The position numbers were made by a program, and so were the translations under genes. Below, piece by piece: positions 1-6,210 of a stretch of 14,230 bases of DNA. This stretch comes from Gemmatimonadota bacterium (GTDB lineage Bacteria; Gemmatimonadota; Gemmatimonadetes; Palauibacterales; Palauibacteraceae): positions 1-14,230 of the forward strand of contig JAENXO010000022.1 in NCBI GenBank assembly GCA_016649455.1. The letters are read 5' to 3'. The notes under the pieces are model-generated. The model was given only the letters and a program-made list of their open reading frames with translations, searched no databases and was not told where the DNA came from. Numbering within the stretch: position 1 is the stretch's first letter; each line of letters starts with the position of its first letter.

Positions 1-1032
1 ATCGTGTTCACGACGAACCTCACCGGCTACCAGGAAGTCCTCACGGATCCGTCATTCGCCGGCCAGATCGTGGTGATGACGGCGCCGATGATCGGGAACT
101 ACGGAGTCACGGGTCTCGACGCCCAGTCCCGGCGTCCGTGGGTGGCCGGATTCATCGTTCGCGAGCTGTCCGGGGCCCGAGACGGGTGGCGAACGGAGGG
201 ATCTCTCCCTGCGTATCTGGAGCAAAACGACATCCCGACGCTGGTCGGCGTCGATACCCGGGCGGTGACCCGGCACGTTCGCGAGCTGGGAGCGATGCGT
301 GGTTTGATCGTACCGGCCACCTGGAGCGAGGAACGCGCCCTGGAGCGACTTCGCGCCGAACCGCCGATGCAGGGCAGGGACCTCGCGACCGGTGTGACGA
401 CTCCCGAGCCGTACGAGATTGAGGCGGTCGGCGAAGAACGGGGTCTGGTCGTGTGTCTTGACTACGGCGTGAAGCAGCGCAGCCTCGATCTGATCGCCTC
501 CGCCGGTTTCCGGGTGCGGGTCGAGCCCGTATCTGCGGCGGTGCGGGAAATCCTGACGCTGCAGCCAGCTGGCGTATTCGTGTCGAACGGGCCAGGTGAC
601 CCGGAGGCAATTCCTGGCGCGCCAGAGAAGCTCCGCGATCTGGCGGCTGCCGGGTTACCGATTTTCGGCATCTGCCTCGGGTGTCAATTGATCGCGCGGG
701 CATTCGGTGGCAGCACCTGGAAACTCCCGTATGGACACCGTGGCGGCAATCATCCGGTTCGGAATCTAGACACAGGCGCAGTGGAAATCACTTCGCAGAA
801 TCACGGGTTCGCAATCGTGGGAGAGGGAGACGAAGTAGCCGGGGCACCGGCTCTCCGGGTCACCCACCGTAATCTCAACGACGGGACGATCGAAGGTGTT
901 GCGCATTCGAATCTTCCGGTATTTGCGGTCCAGTATCACCCCGAAGCGGCGCCCGGTCCGCACGACAGTCGATACCTTTTCGATCGCTTCGTGGAAGCGA
1001 TGAGCGCAAGTATCGCTCCCGCAACTGGTTGA
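1..1032 (+). CDS. carA: carbamoyl-phosphate synthase small subunit, 5' end missing
   Basis: This is the glutamine amidotransferase subunit that hydrolyses glutamine and passes ammonia to CarB for carbamoyl phosphate, the precursor of arginine and pyrimidines. The window opens inside the gene: the first codons read IVFTTNLTGYQEVLTDPS, a motif that lies about 30 residues into complete CarA proteins, so the GTG at position 4 is not the true start. The CarA N-terminal domain is followed by a class I amidotransferase domain with the nucleophile Cys in GICLGCQL (Cys codon 673-675), NHGFAI, and the His and Glu of QYHPEA (937-939 and 943-945), so the triad is intact. One oddity is GCQ where most CarA proteins have GHQ after the nucleophile. 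The gene ends in TGA at 1030-1032, inside a putative promoter for the next gene. carB is not visible. Confidence 0.96.
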   Translation: MVFTTNLTGYQEVLTDPSFAGQIVVMTAPMIGNYGVTGLDAQSRRPWVAGFIVRELSGARDGWRTEGSLPAYLEQNDIPTLVGVDTRAVTRHVRELGAMRGLIVPATWSEERALERLRAEPPMQGRDLATGVTTPEPYEIEAVGEERGLVVCLDYGVKQRSLDLIASAGFRVRVEPVSAAVREILTLQPAGVFVSNGPGDPEAIPGAPEKLRDLAAAGLPIFGICLGCQLIARAFGGSTWKLPYGHRGGNHPVRNLDTGAVEITSQNHGFAIVGEGDEVAGAPALRVTHRNLNDGTIEGVAHSNLPVFAVQYHPEAAPGPHDSRYLFDRFVEAMSASIAPATG

Positions 1033-1058
1033 CAGCGCTCCTCTCCTGACGCTACGTT
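1029..1058 (+). promoter_or_regulatory. putative sigma-70-type promoter of sppA
   Basis: A perfect -35 box TTGACA (1029-1034) is followed after 18 nt by TACGTT (1053-1058). The -35 overlaps the carA stop codon TGA at 1030-1032. The expected start of transcription near 1065 would leave a leader of about 75 nt before sppA. The same -35/18 nt/-10 design recurs upstream of the aminotransferase gene, which strengthens the call. It is a pattern match only. Confidence 0.5.
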
Positions 1059-1140
1059 TCCGCGTCGTCGGGGGGCGTGGTGGATTCCTCCGCTCCCCCG
1101 CGCTCCTCGGTCTTTCCCCATCTGCTGGGGGCATCTGGAC

Positions 1141-2037
1141 TTGCAGCGACGAACCGGCATTTTCGGAATCGTACTCCTGCTCGTGCTGTTCGCGTCGGGC
1201 GCATTCCTGACCGCCAGGCTGCTGCTTGGAGGCAGGGTGCCCGGCCTGACGAGGCAACGAGTGGCCGTGCTTCCGATCGTGGGGATCATCGACTCCGAGA
1301 CTCGATTCGTCCGGGAGCTTCAGGCGTTCCGGGATGATCCTTCAGTTCGGGCCTTCGTGCTGGAGATCCGCTCTCCCGGCGGGGGCGTCGGGGCCTCGCA
1401 GTCGATTCACGCCGAACTTCAGCGACTGCGCATGGAAGATGACAGGCCGCTGATCGCCTGGATCGGAGCCATCGGGGCATCGGGAGGCTACTACGTCGCT
1501 CTTCCGGCGGACTCGATCTTCGCGTTGCCAGGCTCGATCACCGGTTCAATCGGCGTCATCATGCAGTTTCCGAATGCGGAAGAGCTGTTCCGCAAAGTCG
1601 GAGTCGAACTCGAAGTGGTGAAGAGCGGAAGCTTGAAGGACATGGGGTCTCCGGCCAGGGAGTTGTCCGACGAGGAGCGCCAGGTCCTGCAGGGGCTGGT
1701 GGATGACGTCTGGAATCAGTTCGTCGACGCCGTTGTAGAGGGCCGCAACATGGGTCGGGCGCAGGTGGTCGAACTGGCCGACGGTAGAGTGTTCTCGGGT
1801 GAGGCCGCCCGGCAGCACGGCCTGGTGGATCGACTCGGGACCCTGCAGGACGCGCTGGACGCGGCCGGGCGGATGTCGGGACTTGGTGAACGCCCCAGGG
1901 TCGTTCGGCCGGCACGAGAGACGGTCAGTTTGCTCGACCTGCTTGGCGGCGTCGACGAGACACGATTTGCGGCCTGGATTCAGAAGCTCCGGTCCGGAGC
2001 TGGTGCAACGCCCCGTTTGAACTACGAGTGGCCATGA
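1141..2037 (+). CDS. sppA: signal peptide peptidase SppA, short (S49) form
   Basis: This is a membrane-anchored serine protease of family S49 that degrades leftover signal peptides. The 298-aa protein starts at TTG 1141, with GGGGG at 1127-1131 as a plausible ribosome site. An N-terminal membrane anchor (about residues 7-29) precedes an S49 core. RSPGGGVGAS (residues 77-86) is followed by the nucleophile Ser114 in IGASGGYY, and by Lys166 in SGSLKDMGSP as general base. The 52-residue Ser-Lys spacing equals that of Bacillus subtilis SppA (Ser147/Lys199), which marks the short single-domain form rather than the duplicated E. coli 67-kDa form. It lies 108 nt after carA and 50 nt before the HU gene. 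The product faces outward from the cytoplasmic membrane. The family call is secure; the start codon is less so. Confidence 0.93.
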   Translation: MQRRTGIFGIVLLLVLFASGAFLTARLLLGGRVPGLTRQRVAVLPIVGIIDSETRFVRELQAFRDDPSVRAFVLEIRSPGGGVGASQSIHAELQRLRMEDDRPLIAWIGAIGASGGYYVALPADSIFALPGSITGSIGVIMQFPNAEELFRKVGVELEVVKSGSLKDMGSPARELSDEERQVLQGLVDDVWNQFVDAVVEGRNMGRAQVVELADGRVFSGEAARQHGLVDRLGTLQDALDAAGRMSGLGERPRVVRPARETVSLLDLLGGVDETRFAAWIQKLRSGAGATPRLNYEWP

Positions 2038-2049
2038 GGCGCCGGCGCC
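2038..2049. repeat. 12-bp perfect GC palindrome in the sppA-HU gap
   Basis: GGCGCCGGCGCC begins directly after the sppA stop codon. A second possible stem, GGCGCCC against GGGCGTC, continues to 2059. There is no T-tract, so a factor-independent terminator is doubtful. It could be an attenuator, an RNA-processing hairpin or simply GC-rich DNA. Confidence 0.3.
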
Positions 2050-2072
2050 CCTGGGCGTCGTAACACCCCGGC

Positions 2073-2078
2073 GGGAGG
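2073..2078 (+). promoter_or_regulatory. strong Shine-Dalgarno of the HU gene
   Basis: GGGAGG ends 9 nt before the ATG at 2088. It is the clearest ribosome site in the window and fits an abundant nucleoid protein. Confidence 0.7.
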
Positions 2079-2087
2079 TAATCAGCC

Positions 2088-2378
2088 ATGACGAAAGCGG
2101 ACCTGGTGGAACAGGTGTACGAGGCGATCGGGCCGGGAGTGACGAAGAAGGACTGCGGAGCTGTGGTCGATGCGTTCCTCAATGCCGTGAAGCTGGCGCT
2201 TGCCAATGGGGAGCACATCGAGATTCGCGGATTCGGTACGTTCAAGGTCAGACAGCGTCGTCCGAGGATCGCCCGGAATCCACGCACAGGGGACACAGTC
2301 GAGGTTCCATCGCGGGCAGTGCCCGTGTTCAAGCCGTCCCGGTTGTTCAAGGCCGAGGTGGACGAACACACGATCTGA
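2088..2378 (+). CDS. HU/IHF-family DNA-binding nucleoid protein
   Basis: This small basic protein of 96 aa binds and bends DNA as a dimer and compacts the nucleoid. It begins MTKADLVEQV, typical of HU and IHF. It has the helical dimerisation region (about 1-45), then IEIRGFGTFKVRQR (residues 45-58), and the family's DNA-binding arm RIARNPRTGDTVEVP (residues 61-75) with the Asn-Pro pair that intercalates at bends. The C-terminal VFKPSRLFKAEV strand and helix is also standard. Full-length HU is about 90 aa, so it is complete. I cannot separate HU from IHF by sequence alone. The start is fixed by GGGAGG nine bases upstream, and a strong hairpin follows the stop. No clear promoter of its own is visible, so it may be co-transcribed with sppA. 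Confidence 0.93.
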   Translation: MTKADLVEQVYEAIGPGVTKKDCGAVVDAFLNAVKLALANGEHIEIRGFGTFKVRQRRPRIARNPRTGDTVEVPSRAVPVFKPSRLFKAEVDEHTI

Positions 2379-2390
2379 CCGGCGCGACGT

Positions 2391-2423
2391 GCGGGCCCTT
2401 CCCGGTAGTGGAGAAGGGCCCGC
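2391..2423 (+). terminator. hairpin terminator between HU gene and aminotransferase
   Basis: An 11-bp perfect stem (GCGGGCCCTTC, 2391-2401, against GAAGGGCCCGC, 2413-2423) encloses an 11-nt loop. On the plus strand it is followed by CGATCTTTCC, a weak T-rich tail, 13 nt after the HU stop. It lies between two convergent genes and could also act on the opposite transcript, although no T-tract follows in that direction. Confidence 0.7.
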
Positions 2424-2435
2424 CGATCTTTCCGC

Positions 2436-3614
2436 TCAGGTCGAACCGAACCAGGCCCGGATCCGATCCGAGCCCTCGGCGAAGATCTCGTCTTCGACCG
2501 AAAAATTCAGCCGCAGGAACCCCGGAGTGCCGAACGCCTCGCCAGGCACGGTGGCGACCCCCGTCTCCACGAGCAGTGACTCGGCGACCGCCGCGGAGTC
2601 CCCGGGTGCCCGGTCGCCTGAGCCGAGGCGGCCGTACATGTAGATCGCTCCCGGCGGGAGAGGAGCGTCGAATCCCGGAATTCCCTGCAGAGCGGCGTGT
2701 GCGGCCTGGCGTCTCCGATCCAGAATCCTCCTGAACTCTCCGACGATCGACTCACGGCCCTCCGACGCGAGTGCTGCCGCGGCTGCGTACTGGGACGGAC
2801 CCGCAGCGGCCGATGTCGTCTGGCTCTGCAGCGCAGAGGCCTTCCGGATGAGTTCGGGGGGGCCGACCGACCAGCCGATGCGCCACCCCGGCATCGAGAA
2901 CGCCTTCGACATTCCATCGAGCGCCACGACATGACCGGGGCGGTCCTTCACGTCGAACACCGACGGCGCCGAGTCTCCGTCGAAGTACAGGCGACGGTAA
3001 ATTTCATCCGACAGGATCCAGATGCCATGCTCTCCCGCCCAGGCGCAGATGTCCTCGAGGATACCGAGATCCATCACGACCCCTGACGGGTTCGAGGGGC
3101 TATTCAGAAACAGCCCCTTCGTATTCTCCGTGCGTTGAGCTTCGAGGCGATCCACAGACAGCGCGAACCCTTCATCGAATTTCGTCTGCACCACGACCGG
3201 TCGCGCCCGAGCGAGCTCCACCACGGCCAAGTAGGAAGTCCAGAAGGGTGCCGGGATCAGCACCTCGTCTCCCTCCCCGAACAGGCAGAAGCAGAGATTG
3301 AACAGCCCCTGCTTCACGCCTGCGCTCACCAGCACGCCGGCCGGGTCATCCGGGGCGTAGCTGGACGTCTCGCCGAGATACCGGACAATGCCCTCGCGCA
3401 GCTCCGGCACGCCGGGGGTGGGAGGGTAGCCCGTACGCCCGGCCCGGACCGCCGCGGCGGCACCTTCGGCTGCCACCTCCGGTGTCGGGAAGGATGGTTC
3501 GCCCGCCGAAAGATCGATGATCGATCGACCCTCCGCCCTCATTTTCTTGGCCCGTGCGGTGATCGCCAGGGTCGCGGAGGGAGTAAGTGCGGCGACATTA
3601 TCTGAGAAATGCAC
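2436..3614 (-). CDS. aspartate-type class I/II aminotransferase (PLP)
   Basis: This fold-type I PLP enzyme is of the Thermus/Bacillus-like aspartate aminotransferase group (class I-beta). It moves amino groups between aspartate and 2-oxoglutarate, with related amino acids also possible. I chose the GTG at 3614 (392 aa). Its MHFSDNVAALTPSAT matches the usual family start, and GGGAG lies 5 nt upstream. The reading frame stays open to another GTG at 3680, which would add 22 residues of non-family sequence. In the 392-aa numbering: SAGEPSFPTP near the N-terminus, Asn175 in NSPSNPSG, Asp203 and Tyr206 in SDEIYRR, the PLP-lysine Lys237 in GMSKAFSMPGWRIGW, Arg245, and the carboxylate-binding Arg368 in FLRLNFS. 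All key residues are present. Substrate range cannot be fixed from sequence. It converges on the HU gene and diverges from the moa cluster. Confidence 0.92.
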   Translation of the reverse strand: MHFSDNVAALTPSATLAITARAKKMRAEGRSIIDLSAGEPSFPTPEVAAEGAAAAVRAGRTGYPPTPGVPELREGIVRYLGETSSYAPDDPAGVLVSAGVKQGLFNLCFCLFGEGDEVLIPAPFWTSYLAVVELARARPVVVQTKFDEGFALSVDRLEAQRTENTKGLFLNSPSNPSGVVMDLGILEDICAWAGEHGIWILSDEIYRRLYFDGDSAPSVFDVKDRPGHVVALDGMSKAFSMPGWRIGWSVGPPELIRKASALQSQTTSAAAGPSQYAAAAALASEGRESIVGEFRRILDRRRQAAHAALQGIPGFDAPLPPGAIYMYGRLGSGDRAPGDSAAVAESLLVETGVATVPGEAFGTPGFLRLNFSVEDEIFAEGSDRIRAWFGST

Positions 3615-3619
3615 GGTGG

Positions 3620-3624
3620 CTCCC
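3620..3624 (-). promoter_or_regulatory. ribosome site that decides the aminotransferase start
   Basis: On the minus strand GGGAG sits 5 nt before the GTG at 3614. No comparable site precedes the upstream GTG at 3680. This supports the shorter protein. Confidence 0.5.
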
Positions 3625-3635
3625 GCGTCAGGCAA

Positions 3636-3664
3636 TTGAAGCGGATGGGAGGGAGCGATAGTTT
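3636..3664 (+). promoter_or_regulatory. putative promoter of the moa operon
   Basis: TTGAAG (3636-3641) is separated by 17 nt from TAGTTT (3659-3664), pointing right. The leader to the first gene at 3781 would be about 110 nt. It lies inside the leader predicted for the divergent aminotransferase transcript. Pattern match only. Confidence 0.38.
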
Positions 3665-3727
3665 CCGCCGCGCGCTCCACTCGGGATCAGTGCTCGGAAC
3701 CGGGAAGAGCCCGGAACACTTGATGAA

Positions 3728-3757
3728 AACGTATTCCACACGCCACGAAGGCGTCAA
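3728..3757 (-). promoter_or_regulatory. putative promoter of the aminotransferase gene
   Basis: Read on the minus strand, TTGACG (3757-3752) is followed after 18 nt by TACGTT (3733-3728). The -10 and spacer length are the same as at the sppA promoter. Transcription would begin near 3721, leaving a leader of about 107 nt to the GTG at 3614, or 41 nt to the alternative GTG at 3680. Confidence 0.5.
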
Positions 3758-3780
3758 GCAGGCGGAAGGGGCGACGATTC

Positions 3781-4077
3781 ATGATCAACGAGACCCTCAC
3801 GGCGATGAGTCCGGAACGGACGATCGAGGAGGCCAGGCGGTTCTTCACCGACTCCGGCGCCACGCTCCCCGCAACGATCGTGGAAGAGGGAAAGAACCAC
3901 CTGACAGTCACGACATTTCGCAGTCGGCTGGCGATTTCCGCCTTTCCGGATCCGGACGGTCGGGGAACGCGGGTGCGGGTCAGCACGCTTCGCAGCAACG
4001 ACGCGGTCGGCAAGCTGCTCACTCTGCTCGCGACGGGCGAGCCCGGGGACGAGACTGATTCGTCGGGCCCTGAATGA
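3781..4077 (+). CDS. uncharacterised 98-aa protein leading the moa operon
   Basis: I do not recognise a family. The ATG at 3781 has AAGGGG nine bases upstream, and the stop codon overlaps the moaD start (ATGA, 4074-4077), so translation is probably coupled. The protein has a short N-terminal helix (SPERTIEEARRFF, about residues 10-22). A strand-rich middle follows with alternating hydrophobic residues (ATIVEEGKNHLTVTTF, RLAISAFP, TRVRVSTLRS, about 30-72), a GKLLTLLATG helix (about 77-86), and an acidic, probably disordered tail (GDETDSSGPE). There is no signal peptide, membrane segment or cysteine pair. This helix-plus-sheet layout suggests a small soluble alpha/beta fold. The operon position suggests a link to molybdopterin synthesis, but that is guilt by association only. 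Confidence 0.75.
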   Translation: MINETLTAMSPERTIEEARRFFTDSGATLPATIVEEGKNHLTVTTFRSRLAISAFPDPDGRGTRVRVSTLRSNDAVGKLLTLLATGEPGDETDSSGPE

Positions 4078-4331
4078 CGCTCGCAGGATTCCAGGTCCGC
4101 GTTCTGCTGTTCGGCTACTACCGGGAACTGGCTGGCACCAGCGAGCTTCAGTTCGATCTGCCCGCCGGCAGCCGGGTCGAAGACCTGGTGACCGCCATCC
4201 GCTCCGATCCGTTGTTTTGGGGGCTGCCATCCACGCCGGCGGTTGCCGTCAATCGCAGGTATGCGCCTGGTTCACAGGTGCTTCTATCCGAGGATGAGAT
4301 TGCCCTCATTCCACCGATGTCCGGTGGCTGA
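4074..4331 (+). CDS. moaD: molybdopterin synthase small subunit (sulfur carrier)
   Basis: This 85-aa ubiquitin-like protein carries sulfur as a C-terminal thiocarboxylate and donates it to cPMP within molybdopterin synthase, in the cytoplasm. Evidence is the beta-grasp pattern FQVRVLLFGYYRELAGTSE at the start (residues 6-24), the family's AVAVNRRYA stretch (about 56-64), and the ending DEIALIPPMSGG with the essential terminal Gly-Gly. It overlaps the preceding gene by 4 nt and moaE by 8 nt. It could be a ThiS-type carrier by fold alone, but adjacency to moaE and moaA makes MoaD the clear choice. Confidence 0.93.
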   Translation: MTLAGFQVRVLLFGYYRELAGTSELQFDLPAGSRVEDLVTAIRSDPLFWGLPSTPAVAVNRRYAPGSQVLLSEDEIALIPPMSGG

Positions 4332-4806
4332 GTCCGGCGTCCCGGTGGGGATCTCTGAGCGCCCGGTTTCCGCGGCGGCGCTCGCGGCGGCGGTCGCCGC
4401 GACTGCCAATGGGGCCATTGTCACGTTCGAGGGCAGGGTCCGGGTCCGGAACCAGGGCCGTCCGGTCATCCGGCTGCACTACGAATCCTACGATGCGATG
4501 GCAGACGAAGTATTGAAGGAGATCGTGGCCGAGGCCCGGAACCGATTCGGCGCCGGCGAGATAGCCGTCAGGCACCGCTCCGGATCACTGGAGATCGGAG
4601 AAGTCGCCGTCGCGATCGCCGCCTCCGCTCCCCATCGGGCTGCTGCGTTCGACTCGGTGCGATATGTGATCGAGCAGATCAAGACCCGGCTGCCGATCTG
4701 GAAGCGGGAAGAATACGAGGACGGTACGAGCCGGTGGCTGGAGGGCGCCGTGCCGCCGGGTGCCCCGGCCGGTGACGCCGCCCCCGTAGCGGAAACCGGC
4801 GCATGA
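4324..4806 (+). CDS. moaE: molybdopterin synthase catalytic subunit
   Basis: MoaE converts cyclic pyranopterin monophosphate to molybdopterin with two sulfurs from MoaD. I start it at GTG 4324 (160 aa), overlapping moaD by 8 nt. The same frame is open to an ATG at 4243 inside moaD, but those extra 27 residues do not fit the family, and the sequence from 4324 (MAESGVPVG, then AIVTFEGRVR) aligns with MoaE. Visible active-site residues are Arg38 or Arg40 in EGRVR, His104 and Arg105 in SAPHRAAAFD, and Lys120 and Lys127 in IKTRLPIWKREE, the latter with the same spacing as Lys119/Lys126 of E. coli. The C-terminal 20 residues are Pro/Ala-rich and probably disordered. The stop overlaps the moaA start by ATGA. 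Confidence 0.94.
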   Translation: MAESGVPVGISERPVSAAALAAAVAATANGAIVTFEGRVRVRNQGRPVIRLHYESYDAMADEVLKEIVAEARNRFGAGEIAVRHRSGSLEIGEVAVAIAASAPHRAAAFDSVRYVIEQIKTRLPIWKREEYEDGTSRWLEGAVPPGAPAGDAAPVAETGA

Positions 4807-5783
4807 AGGACGGTCTGGGCAGGTCGATCAATTACCTGCGGATCTCGGTGATCGACAAGTGCAACCTTCGCTGCACGTATTGTATGCCGGTCGCTGGATT
4901 CGAGTGGATTCCGAAGTCCGAAATTCTGCGGTACGAGGAGATCCAGGCGATCGTGCGGGAGATGGCGGGGATGGGGCTGCGCCGCGTTCGCATCACAGGT
5001 GGGGAACCGCTCGTCCGGCAGGATCTCCCCGAACTCGTAAGGCAACTGAGGACGATTCCGGAGATCGAGGACATCTCCATGTCCACCAACGCGATTCTGC
5101 TTCCGCGATTCGCGACCGAACTGCGCCTCGCCGGCGTCGACCGGGTGAACATTAGCCTGGATACGCTGCGACGGGACCGGTTCGAGGAAATTGCACGACG
5201 TCCTGTCCGGCTGTTCGACGAGACGATGCACGGGATCTATGCTGCCGAGCGTGCCGGCTTCGCTCCGATCAAGATCAACACGGTCCTGCTGCGTGGTCTC
5301 AACGACGACGAGGTGGCGGACTTCGCCCGGGCAACCCGAAACAAACCGTGGCATGTCAGGTTCATCGAGTTGATGCCGGTCGGCGAAAACTTGCACCTGG
5401 CTGACCGATTCATCGGAACAGACGAAGTACTGGAGCGCCTGCTGGAGATCGACGAGCTGCTTCCCGATGAGGGGCCGCGTGGAAATGGTCCAGCCCGGTA
5501 CTACCGGTTCGCCGGCGCGCCGGGTTCGGTCGGCGTGATCACCCCTCTGTCGCACAACTACTGCGATTCGTGCAACCGATTGCGTCTTACTGCCGACGGT
5601 CGGCTCCGGACCTGCCTGTTCGGGGATCACGAAGTGGACCTCAAGACGCCGCTGCGCTCCGTTGGTTCAGTCCGTGCAGCCGTCGAGAGTGCTTTACTGG
5701 ACAAGCCGGAACGACACTTGCTGGTCATGGGAAGCGACAAGGGCAGTGGCGGACTCGGCGCGTTGAGCCAGGTTGGCGGCTGA
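4803..5783 (+). CDS. moaA: GTP 3',8-cyclase, radical SAM enzyme
   Basis: MoaA performs the first step of molybdenum cofactor synthesis, turning GTP into 3',8-cyclo-GTP, which MoaC then converts to cPMP. The 326-aa protein has the radical-SAM cluster motif CNLRCTYC (Cys20, Cys24, Cys27), the SAM-binding GGEP at 66-69, the ISMSTN strand (91-96), and the second, GTP-binding cluster ligands Cys254, Cys257 and Cys271 in NYCDSCNRLRLTADGRLRTC. It ends in the functionally important Gly-Gly. Length matches the family (about 330). The ATG at 4803 overlaps the moaE stop. moaC is not in the window and must lie elsewhere. Confidence 0.97.
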   Translation: MKDGLGRSINYLRISVIDKCNLRCTYCMPVAGFEWIPKSEILRYEEIQAIVREMAGMGLRRVRITGGEPLVRQDLPELVRQLRTIPEIEDISMSTNAILLPRFATELRLAGVDRVNISLDTLRRDRFEEIARRPVRLFDETMHGIYAAERAGFAPIKINTVLLRGLNDDEVADFARATRNKPWHVRFIELMPVGENLHLADRFIGTDEVLERLLEIDELLPDEGPRGNGPARYYRFAGAPGSVGVITPLSHNYCDSCNRLRLTADGRLRTCLFGDHEVDLKTPLRSVGSVRAAVESALLDKPERHLLVMGSDKGSGGLGALSQVGG

Positions 5784-5806
5784 CGGAAACTGACAGGAGT
5801 TCGGAT

Positions 5807-6046
5807 ATGACGTGGGAAGAACGACAGCGATACCAGGACGGTCGGACACGACTCGACGAGCTGCGCGACCGACTGGCGGACGGTTCGCTTGAGGAGGCGC
5901 TGAGTCGCGGTGAGGCGATCGAAATTCTCGACCTGCTCGAGGTGTTCGCGGAGCGGATGAGTCCGGAGCGCTGGGATCGGGCGCTGGAGGCGATTGCACA
6001 CGAAGCCGCCCGTCGGGCGGACATGATGGCCGCCCGGCGCAACTGA
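5807..6046 (+). CDS. uncharacterised 79-aa charged helical protein
   Basis: I do not recognise this protein. The ATG at 5807 is preceded by AGGAG (5795-5799) at 7 nt, and it follows moaA by 23 nt, so it is probably the last gene of the moa transcript. The product is almost wholly predicted helix: a charged N-terminal helix (TWEERQRYQDGRTRLDELRDRL), a middle segment rich in Glu and Leu (EEALSRGEAIEILDLLEVFAERM), and a C-terminal helix (PERWDRALEAIAHEAARRADMM). It has no cysteine, membrane segment or known motif. It could be a small partner or adaptor protein. Function unknown; it is real on account of its ribosome site and open frame. Confidence 0.68.
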   Translation: MTWEERQRYQDGRTRLDELRDRLADGSLEEALSRGEAIEILDLLEVFAERMSPERWDRALEAIAHEAARRADMMAARRN

Positions 6047-6080
6047 GGATCTTCCGGGCATCCGGAGTCGCGCCACCCGG

Positions 6081-6108
6081 TTGCGGTTCCCGGCTCGTCC
6101 GGTAGCTT
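6081..6108 (+). promoter_or_regulatory. putative promoter of mdh
   Basis: TTGCGG (6081-6086) and TAGCTT (6103-6108) are spaced by 16 nt. The expected start of transcription near 6115 falls in the inverted repeat at 6111-6128, giving a leader of about 95 nt before the GTG of mdh. Confidence 0.38.
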
Positions 6109-6110
6109 GA

Positions 6111-6128
6111 GGTACAGCGGCGTGTACC
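6111..6128. repeat. inverted repeat at the predicted mdh start site
   Basis: GGTACA and TGTACC form perfect 6-nt arms around GCGGCG. It could be an operator, a leader hairpin, or the end of the moa transcript, since pyrimidine-rich DNA (TGTCTCTCCCCCC) follows. The gap 6047-6210 holds nothing else I can name. Confidence 0.4.
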
Positions 6129-6210
6129 TGTCTCTCCCCCCCGGGATCAGGCGCGTCGGACCAGCGATGTCTCTTCGATTTTTTCCAACCTGAAGAACGG
6201 ACGGTTCATC

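Noticed and set aside
3505..3529. Clustered GATCGAT-like repeats
   Set aside because: They encode ordinary aminotransferase residues (GRSIIDLSAG region) and are short; no sign of a separate element.
4243..4323. Upstream ATG for moaE inside moaD
   Set aside because: The 27 extra residues are moaD read out of frame and do not match MoaE; GTG 4324 fits the family start.
4488..5630. Long open frame (380 codons) on the minus strand opposite moaE and moaA
   Set aside because: It has no recognised motif and covers two certain genes; long antisense frames are expected in GC-rich coding DNA.
6173..6190. T-run before mdh as a terminator tail
   Set aside because: No adjoining stable stem directly upstream, and it lies within the likely mdh leader.
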